DNA of 11,163 nucleotides, from the NCBI GenBank assembly GCA_902485915.1, contig CABTMH010000180.1:1-11163 (forward strand), given 5' to 3'. Source of the DNA: an uncultured Oribacterium sp. (lineage in GTDB: Bacteria > Bacillota > Clostridia > Lachnospirales > Lachnospiraceae). This document shows, piece after piece, positions 7,301 through 11,163 of this stretch. The notes beneath the pieces were generated by a model that saw nothing but the letters and a program-made list of their open reading frames with translations, did not search any database and was not told where the DNA came from. The position numbers were made by a program, and so were the translations under genes. How positions within the stretch are numbered: the stretch's first letter is position 1; the number at the start of each line of letters is the position of its first letter.

Positions 7301-7373
7301 GCTGGCATAGCACAGTCGGTAGTGCGTCGCATTGGTAGTGCGGAGGTCACCGGTCCGATTCCGGTTGCCAGCT
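7301..7373 (+). tRNA. tRNA-Thr (anticodon GGT)
   Basis: A full cloverleaf can be folded by hand. Acceptor GCTGGCA (7301-7307) pairs with TGCCAGC (7366-7372), discriminator T at 7373. D stem GCAC/GTGC with GG in the loop. Anticodon stem TCGCA/TGCGG with loop TTGGTAG, anticodon GGT at 7334-7336. T stem ACCGG/CCGGT. CCA is not encoded. Three features are unusual: the T-loop reads TCCGATT, with C where the near-universal T55 should be; position 38 is G; and the discriminator is T. It reads as a structurally sound but non-standard threonine tRNA. The shift to AT-rich accessory genes immediately after it suggests it marks an island boundary. Confidence 0.8.
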
Positions 7374-7407
7374 TTCTTTATAGGGTGTGATATCAGTACC
7401 CCTTCAT

Positions 7408-7446
7408 AACCCGGAAATGACGTAATGCGTCGTTTCCGGGTTTTTT
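7408..7446 (+). terminator. Terminator after tRNA-Thr
   Basis: AACCCGGAAATGACG (7408-7422) pairs with CGTCGTTTCCGGGTT (7428-7442) with one T-G wobble and a 5-nt loop, followed by six T residues (7441-7446). A strong rho-independent terminator, insulating the tRNA from the toxin-antitoxin operon. Confidence 0.88.
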
Positions 7447-7477
7447 ATAAGTTTCTTCGCAGAACATATTCCGCAAA

Positions 7478-7508
7478 TGCTTGCAATTGCAAGCAAAGCG
7501 GATATAAT
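7478..7508 (+). promoter_or_regulatory. Promoter with palindromic operator of the toxin-antitoxin operon
   Basis: TTGCAA (7481-7486) and TATAAT (7503-7508) with a 16-bp spacer form the promoter. An 18-bp perfect palindrome, TGCTTGCAATTGCAAGCA (7478-7495), covers the -35. Ribbon-helix-helix antitoxins bind such palindromes to autorepress their operons, so this is the likely operator. Confidence 0.75.
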
Positions 7509-7529
7509 ATAAAAAAAGGAGGCGATACT

Positions 7530-7835
7530 ATGGCAAATACATCCGCTGTTTATGCAAGAATAGATACCAATCTTAAGGATAATGCTGAAGGAATTCTTTC
7601 TCAGCTTGGCATTTCTCCATCAAGTGCAATTCAGATGCTCTATAGCCAGATTGTGCTGAAGAAGGGTATGCCATTTGATTTGCGTCTTCCTTCTTCTAAA
7701 CCGTTAGCTTTTGGTGCAATGACCAGAGAACAGCTTGATACAGAACTCCAGAAGGGTGTCGATTCCGTCAAGGCAGGAAGAGTATATTCTGCTGATGAAG
7801 TGGATGCGGCACTTGCGAAGGAGTTTGGAATATGA
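7530..7835 (+). CDS. RelB/DinJ-family antitoxin
   Basis: A 101-residue antitoxin. The N-terminal part (5-45: VYARIDTNLKDNAEGILSQL, then GISPSSAIQMLYSQIV) is the DinJ/RelB ribbon-helix-helix DNA-binding domain, which dimerises and represses the operon. The following KKGMPFDLRLP is a conserved DinJ/RelB element, and the C-terminal half (about 60-101), rich in charged helices, should wrap and neutralise the toxin. The start at 7530 is set by AAGGAGG 6 nt upstream; the frame is open further upstream but would read through the promoter and operator. The last four bases ATGA overlap the toxin start, indicating translational coupling. It probably autoregulates through the palindrome at 7478-7495, with the toxin as co-repressor. 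Confidence 0.9.
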   Translation: MANTSAVYARIDTNLKDNAEGILSQLGISPSSAIQMLYSQIVLKKGMPFDLRLPSSKPLAFGAMTREQLDTELQKGVDSVKAGRVYSADEVDAALAKEFGI

Positions 7836-8161
7836 CGGAAGACTATAAGGTTGGCTACTCTGTAGATGCACTTGATGACCTACGAGAAATCTATACTTAT
7901 ATCGCAAATGAGCTTCTGGTTCCGGAAACAGCCGCCGCTCAGGTGGGACGTATCCGAAAAGAGATTCGTTCTTTGGATTTCATGCCAGCTCGCTATGCAT
8001 TAGTTGAGTGGGAACCGTGGCACTCTATGAAAATGCATCAACTTACAGTAGATAACTTTAATGTCTATTATCTGGTCGATAACGAGGAGATGACCGTTAC
8101 GGTAGCCCGTGTTATCTATGGTGGTCGTGACATCGAAGGAATCATAAATTCAAATGATTAG
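7832..8161 (+). CDS. RelE/ParE-family toxin
   Basis: A 109-residue toxin of the RelE/ParE superfamily, partner of the upstream antitoxin. RelE-type members cleave mRNA in the ribosome A site; ParE-type members poison DNA gyrase. The N-terminus YSVDALDDLREIYTYIANEL gives the first strand and two helices typical of the family. The C-terminal strands VDNFNVYYLVDNEEMTVTVARVIYGGRDI carry the conserved late arginines (Arg93, Arg99) used for RNA contacts in RelE-type toxins. The coding region is complete and ATGA-overlapped with the antitoxin. A strong terminator follows within 6 nt, so the operon is a compact two-gene unit. Codon use is clearly more AT-rich than in the core genes upstream, suggesting acquisition by transfer. 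Which target it attacks cannot be decided from the sequence. Confidence 0.88.
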   Translation: MTEDYKVGYSVDALDDLREIYTYIANELLVPETAAAQVGRIRKEIRSLDFMPARYALVEWEPWHSMKMHQLTVDNFNVYYLVDNEEMTVTVARVIYGGRDIEGIINSND

Positions 8162-8166
8162 TGCGA

Positions 8167-8203
8167 ATGGAGCTTTTGTGAAGAAACAAAAGCTCCATTT
8201 TTT
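8167..8203 (+). terminator. Terminator of the toxin-antitoxin operon
   Basis: A perfect 13-bp inverted repeat, ATGGAGCTTTTGT (8167-8179) with ACAAAAGCTCCAT (8186-8198), loop GAAGAA, followed by six T residues. Confidence 0.92.
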
Positions 8204-8245
8204 ATAATGGGCTTATATATCCTGCATCTGCTAAAACTGTTAAAA

Positions 8246-8274
8246 TTGATTTTATTCGCCTAACGGATTATAAT
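8246..8274 (+). promoter_or_regulatory. Promoter of the HTH-brxA (BREX) operon
   Basis: TTGATT (8246-8251) and a perfect TATAAT (8269-8274) separated by 17 bp, just after the toxin-antitoxin terminator and 47 nt ahead of the HTH gene. It would drive the HTH gene, brxA and the remnants beyond. Confidence 0.75.
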
Positions 8275-8321
8275 TAGCAGGTGAACTTCTGGTACGGACT
8301 TCCTTTAGAAGAGGTAAGGAT

Positions 8322-8519
8322 ATGGGCTTTTTATCGACGACACAAGCTTCTAAAAAATGGGGGATATCTCCACGTAGAATTCAGATTTTATGCTCGGAAG
8401 GACGTATTCCGGGCGTTTTTCGAATCGGTAACACCTGGGCTATTCCGGAAGATGCGGAGAAGCCGAAAGATGCACGTATTAAGAGTGGAAAATATATAAA
8501 GGACGAAAGCGAGATTTGA
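8322..8519 (+). CDS. Excisionase-like helix-turn-helix DNA-binding protein
   Basis: A 65-residue protein of the small MerR/excisionase-like (HTH_17) class. LSTTQASKKWGISPRRIQILCSEGRIPG (4-31) is the winged helix-turn-helix with its recognition helix, and FRIGNTWAIPEDAEKP (33-48) is the characteristic wing, as in many Clostridia 'helix-turn-helix domain-containing' proteins at the head of mobile or defence loci. It has a GAGG-type ribosome binding site, its stop is 1 nt before the brxA start, and both follow the promoter at 8246-8274. A regulatory role for the BREX operon is inferred from position; a recombination-directionality role (true excisionase) is possible but no integrase gene is present in the window. 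It is intact. Confidence 0.75.
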   Translation: MGFLSTTQASKKWGISPRRIQILCSEGRIPGVFRIGNTWAIPEDAEKPKDARIKSGKYIKDESEI

Positions 8520-8520
8520 C

Positions 8521-9123
8521 ATGAGAGAACTGAAATATAAGGCATCGCTTACCCGGGAACACTTTTTGTTTTACGAGACAAGAACCGTTGCCAGCCTGAT
8601 GCTCCAGGGCAAATCCGAAATAGAAATCATCGAAGAAGTCGTCCGCGACAATCTTTTCCAATATCCGACAGAAAGATCCATTAAGAACGCCGCCTCTGCA
8701 TGTTATCGACGTCTGTCCCTTCTGGGGGATCGTTCATCGATCGAGGCCATCGCGACTCAATCATCTGAAACAGCAAAACAGATCGTCTTATATGCGATTA
8801 TGAAGGATAACCTGCTTGTGTGGGAGTTTATGGCAACGGTCATCGGCGAAAAGTATCGGGTTCAGGATTTCTCATATGGCAGAAGTGTTTTGAATAACTT
8901 TTTTTTGAGGCTGCAGGAGCAAAACGATGTTATCGCTTCCTGGAGCGATTCTACGATTTCGAAATTGAAATCGGTGATCGGACGACTGCTCGTAGAGACA
9001 GAGTATATCGATGACTTTAGAACAGACCATCTTAATCCTGTATGGTTGAATCCGTTGCTTGAAAATGTGATACGAAGTAATCACGATGAAGTGATTCTTC
9101 CAGCCTTTAATTGCTTTTCGTAA
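8521..9123 (+). CDS. brxA: BREX system protein BrxA (DUF1819)
   Basis: A 200-residue protein recognised as BrxA, the first gene of type 1 BREX phage-defence operons, a small helical DNA-binding protein described as resembling NusB. Recognisable segments are the N-terminal KYKASLTREHFLFYETRTVA (5-24), the GKSEIEIIEEVVRDNLFQYPTERSIKN region, and LVWEFMATVIGEKYR (about 100-114). The length matches the family and the frame is open throughout, so the gene appears intact. It is preceded by the HTH gene (1 nt gap) and followed at once by the brxB remnant, whose AAGGAGG ribosome binding site overlaps the brxA stop. Because the rest of the operon is broken, brxA probably no longer contributes to a complete BREX system; whether it is still made is unknown. 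The identification rests on remembered family features plus the linked brxB, pglX and pglZ remnants. Confidence 0.82.
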   Translation: MRELKYKASLTREHFLFYETRTVASLMLQGKSEIEIIEEVVRDNLFQYPTERSIKNAASACYRRLSLLGDRSSIEAIATQSSETAKQIVLYAIMKDNLLVWEFMATVIGEKYRVQDFSYGRSVLNNFFLRLQEQNDVIASWSDSTISKLKSVIGRLLVETEYIDDFRTDHLNPVWLNPLLENVIRSNHDEVILPAFNCFS

Positions 9124-9137
9124 GGAGGCAGGCCTAC

Positions 9138-9245
9138 ATGAGTGAATTAAAAGAACGATTAGATAACCTCAGAGCCTTGATGCAGAAGCCGGAGTTTCTC
9201 GAAGGAAAGGGACTTAGTAACTCCATCACTTGGCGGACCAGATGA
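9138..9245 (+). pseudogene. brxB: brxB 5' remnant (DUF1788), truncated
   Basis: This starts with a good AAGGAGG ribosome binding site and a typical BrxB N-terminus, MSELKERLDNLRALMQKPEF followed by LEGKGLSN. After residue 28 it diverges, reads seven unrelated codons (SITWRTR) and stops at TGA 9243-9245. BrxB is normally around 200 residues. The divergence point (about 9218-9222) is where the reading frame of the pglX 3' end begins, so this is a deletion fusion: the rest of brxB, all of brxC and nearly all of pglX have been removed. BrxB is a small essential BREX component of unknown activity, and a 28-residue stub cannot be functional. Confidence 0.75.
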
Positions 9246-9319
9246 TTTCTATCGATCTGGATGACGGTGTAAAGGTGAATTATGCGAAGTTCCAGGATGT
9301 GCTGGCGAAGATTAAGTGA
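9221..9319 (+). pseudogene. pglX: pglX 3' remnant, BREX adenine methyltransferase C-terminus
   Basis: From about 9221 a second frame encodes LHHLADQMISIDLDDGVKVN followed by YAKFQDVLAKIK and a TGA at 9317-9319. This matches the characteristic end of PglX/BrxX, the large (about 1200 residue) N6-adenine methyltransferase that marks host DNA and supports discrimination of phage DNA. Only the last 32 or so residues remain, with no start codon or ribosome binding site of their own, placed out of frame behind the brxB stub. The order brxA-brxB-pglX-pglZ agrees with the standard type 1 BREX order once brxC is taken as deleted. The match is from memory of the family's conserved C-terminus; no alignment was run. 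Confidence 0.7.
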
Positions 9320-9403
9320 CGAAACCATGTGGCGGTAATAAGGGCGGTGAAGTTGATTAGCGTATCAACATCTATCGAAACATCGGAATTAGTAAGGAGA
9401 ACA

Positions 9404-9943
9404 ATGAAGTTAGAACTACTCAAGTTAAGCCGGAACAGTAAGGACAGGAAATACTTGGAACAAGTAAATGATGAGGCATTCCCTGTTTCCGAACGGATGA
9501 GTTTTGATGAGATTTTTGATTTTGCATCCAATACAAATACGGATGTACTCGGAATATATGATAATGGAAATCCTGTGGGTTTTGCAGTTGTTCTGAAAAA
9601 TGAAGAATGTGGATATGTTTATTATGTAGCTATCGATAGTCATATGCGTTCCAAAGGTTACGGCGGCGCAACTATGAAAAAGATGATGGAAGCCTATCGC
9701 CAATTACAACTGGTTCTTGATTTTGAAGCAATCGATGAAAATGCAGAGAACCATGAACAGAGAATCCGCAGGCGGAATTTCTACCTGAAAAATGGATTTC
9801 ATGAAACAGGAAATTATACAATGCTTGGGGATGACCGTTTTGAGGTGATGTGTAATGGAGATGAACTTCGGAAAGACGCATTAAAAGTTTTACTTCGTAT
9901 TCTTCATAAGCATCGCCCAGAGTTTTCAGATGTATTGCTGTGA
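9404..9943 (+). CDS. GNAT-family N-acetyltransferase
   Basis: A complete 179-residue protein of the Gcn5-related acetyltransferase superfamily, which transfers acetyl groups from acetyl-CoA to an amine. The core fold is visible as LGIYDNGNPVGFAVVLKNEE (about 49-68, beta strands 2-3), YVYYVAIDSHMRSKGYGGAT (71-90) containing the acetyl-CoA pyrophosphate loop R-S-K-G-Y-G-G, and RNFYLKNGFHETG (124-136), the usual late strand-turn motif. The substrate cannot be told. The start at 9404 has AAGGAG 6 nt upstream; an in-frame extension to 9329 lacks a ribosome binding site. The gene lies between the pglX and pglZ remnants, a place occupied by no core BREX gene, and is distinctly more AT-rich than both, so it is probably a cargo gene. 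It may resemble small defence-island or resistance-type acetyltransferases, but this is only a possibility. Confidence 0.85.
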   Translation: MKLELLKLSRNSKDRKYLEQVNDEAFPVSERMSFDEIFDFASNTNTDVLGIYDNGNPVGFAVVLKNEECGYVYYVAIDSHMRSKGYGGATMKKMMEAYRQLQLVLDFEAIDENAENHEQRIRRRNFYLKNGFHETGNYTMLGDDRFEVMCNGDELRKDALKVLLRILHKHRPEFSDVLL

Positions 9944-9965
9944 TTATGAAAGCGCGTCAGTATGA

Positions 9966-10094
9966 TCGTTGCTTCTTCAGCCGTGGTATCCAGCCGCATG
10001 TAATGCCATCGCGGAGAGCAACCATGTGGATTCCGTCGCCTTCCTGAACGACCAGGCGACGGAGATTCATGCGTACGAGGAGAATATCCATTGA
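9966..10094 (+). pseudogene. Unidentified 3' coding remnant before pglZ
   Basis: A frame without any ATG, from a stop at 9963-9965 to TGA at 10092-10094, ends with the protein-like NAIAESNHVDSVAFLNDQAT followed by EIHAYEENIH. The GC-rich composition resembles the pglZ remnant rather than the AT-rich GNAT gene. It overlaps the pglZ start by 26 nt, as genes in compact operons do, so it may be the tail of the gene that once preceded pglZ (pglX itself or an accessory gene). I do not recognise the family. The antisense strand is also open here, so a spurious frame is possible. Confidence 0.3.
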
Positions 10095-11161
10095 TACAGA
10101 TAAAATAATACAGGACTTAAACCGGAGATTTGCTGCACCGCTGCCGGAGTTTTATAAGCGTCGTATCATCTTCTGGTATGACGAGGACCGAGAGTTCGAG
10201 GATAAGCTGAATCAAGGTATCACGACGGCGTCGCAGATGCATCTTGCGGTCATGGCGGCCATCTGCGGAACCACCGACGTGCAGCCCGACAGCATTGTCC
10301 AGTCGGTTATCCGCGGTGGCACCGATATGGGATCAAACGAAGTGCTTCAGAGCCTCATAAGCTATGGAGCCGAGAAACCGTTCTGGGCGCTGGTAAAGCA
10401 GGCCAGTGGATATTTCGAGGGCGAGGATTCTTCGATCGAGCGGATGATCACTCATATTCTGCTCACTGCGACCACCCGAACGCTTCGCATAGAATACCTG
10501 GCAGGGCTGGACAGCTTTATCTCCACGCCACATCAGGCATGGTGCTACGACTTTGTGTCGGAGTGGATCGCGGAAGAGGAGAAGCCGGAACTGACCGAAA
10601 TCCTGCGAAGCGTAGAAGAGGAGCTGCATCTGCGAAAACGCTTCCAGCAGATTCCGATGGAAGATTTAGTGCGTACGGAGGTGTTTCCATGATGCATTTG
10701 CGCCACGCGCGAGCGTGCGTATCAGAAAAAAGGGTGGCGGCCTGAATTTCGTGCATGGCGGTATCAGCCTTCAGGAGATGGTGGTGCCGGTGATCGAATA
10801 TCATTACCTTCGTAACGATTCCATGGCTTATCAGCGTAACAAGGCGAAGTATGATACGAAGCCGGTAGAAGTAGGACTTCTTTCTGCAAGCCGGAAGATC
10901 AGTAACATGATCTTCTCGCTGAACTTCTATCAGAAGGACGCGGTCGGCGATAACCGCAGCGCAGCAAACTATCTGCTGTATTTTGTCGATTCTAATGGAA
11001 AGCAGATCAGTGATACAGCAAAGATCATCGCAGATAAGACCAGTGATAATGGACAGGAGCGCACATTCCGCTGCAGCTTCAACCTGAAATCACTGAAGTA
11101 CGATAACAGAGCAAGCTACTATCTGGTCATCGCAGATGAGAGTGGACTGCAGATGCCATAG
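10069..11161 (+). pseudogene. pglZ: pglZ remnant (BREX phosphatase-domain protein) with internal deletions
   Basis: Two frames together outline a shrunken PglZ, the BREX protein with an alkaline-phosphatase-superfamily domain, normally around 850 residues. Piece 1 (10069-10692, 207 codons) has the N-terminal RRIIFWYDEDREFEDKL (31-47), then joins in frame at about 10207-10216 to ITTASQMHLAVMAAICG and a long helical region ending LVRTEVFP before TGA 10690-10692. Piece 2, shifted by +1, runs from about 10694 to TAG 11159-11161 and carries the PglZ C-terminal signature RIRKKGGGLNFVHGGISLQE, then VVPVIEYHYLRND. Missing are roughly 60-100 residues near the N-terminus and the central several hundred residues containing the metal-binding phosphatase core. 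The start at 10069 has GGAG 5 nt upstream. The final TAG may itself be premature, since the family usually extends slightly further; the window ends there. Loss of function is nearly certain. Confidence 0.8.
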
Positions 11162-11163
11162 AA

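Noticed and set aside
7425..7529. Upstream in-frame extension of the antitoxin gene
   Set aside because: It would start inside the tRNA terminator hairpin and read through the operator and promoter; the ATG at 7530 has a strong ribosome binding site and the family N-terminus.
8281..8499. GTG-initiated 72-codon frame overlapping the HTH gene
   Set aside because: It is a shadow of the HTH gene in another frame with no domain signature; the GTG lies just after the -10 with no ribosome binding site.
9944..10070. Antisense frame of about 37 codons opposite the remnant before pglZ
   Set aside because: It looks protein-like but is short, has no ribosome binding site, and the sense-strand remnant fits the operon direction better.
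10723..10740. Single-base frameshift in the A6G3 run of pglZ
   Set aside because: The upstream residues in the shifted frame (FAPRASVRIRKKGGGLN) already fit the PglZ C-terminal block, so the frame change is better placed at the deletion junction near 10685-10700.
1..11163. CRISPR arrays, insertion sequences and integrase genes
   Set aside because: No regularly spaced repeats, transposase or integrase motifs, or terminal inverted repeats were seen; the only exact long repeat is the 24-bp pair next to htrA.

Overview
The window looks like a chromosomal segment of a Gram-positive, Firmicutes/Clostridia-type bacterium, most likely near Lachnospiraceae. This is inferred from gene content and order: the cysS-mrnC-rlmB cluster with mini-RNase III is a Firmicutes hallmark, and an HtrA protease with a single N-terminal membrane anchor, GGAGG-type ribosome binding sites and a RelB/DinJ-RelE/ParE toxin-antitoxin pair fit the same picture. 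No species can be named from the sequence alone.

Positions about 1-7060 are ordinary, GC-rich core genome: a leftward lipid/diacylglycerol-kinase-family gene (75-1010, minus), a divergent HtrA-type serine protease (1412-2881), then cysS (3160-4569) overlapping mrnC (4569-5069), rlmB (5193-5936) and aroE (6090-7052). cysS charges tRNA-Cys, MrnC matures 23S rRNA and RlmB methylates 23S rRNA, so this run is a translation/ribosome cluster. aroE belongs to the shikimate pathway.

Positions 7061-7450 form a boundary: a nested hairpin, an AT-rich tract, a good promoter, a tRNA-Thr(GGT) gene with some non-canonical loop bases, and a strong terminator. Past the tRNA the coding DNA is visibly more AT-rich with different codon use, which suggests a horizontally acquired island next to a tRNA gene.

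The island (7450 to the window end) holds an intact type II toxin-antitoxin operon with a palindromic operator over its promoter, a terminator, a new promoter, and an excisionase-like helix-turn-helix gene leading into a BREX phage-defence operon. That operon is broken. brxA is intact, but brxB stops after about 28 native codons and is joined out of frame to the last 32 or so codons of pglX, so brxC and nearly all of pglX are gone. pglZ has lost internal segments including its predicted phosphatase core. An intact AT-rich GNAT acetyltransferase gene sits between the pglX and pglZ remnants. The system cannot work as a standard BREX defence. It reads as a decaying defence island in which the toxin-antitoxin pair, the HTH gene, brxA and the GNAT gene still look intact. 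I did not find an undescribed complete system; the most unusual feature is this patterned decay.
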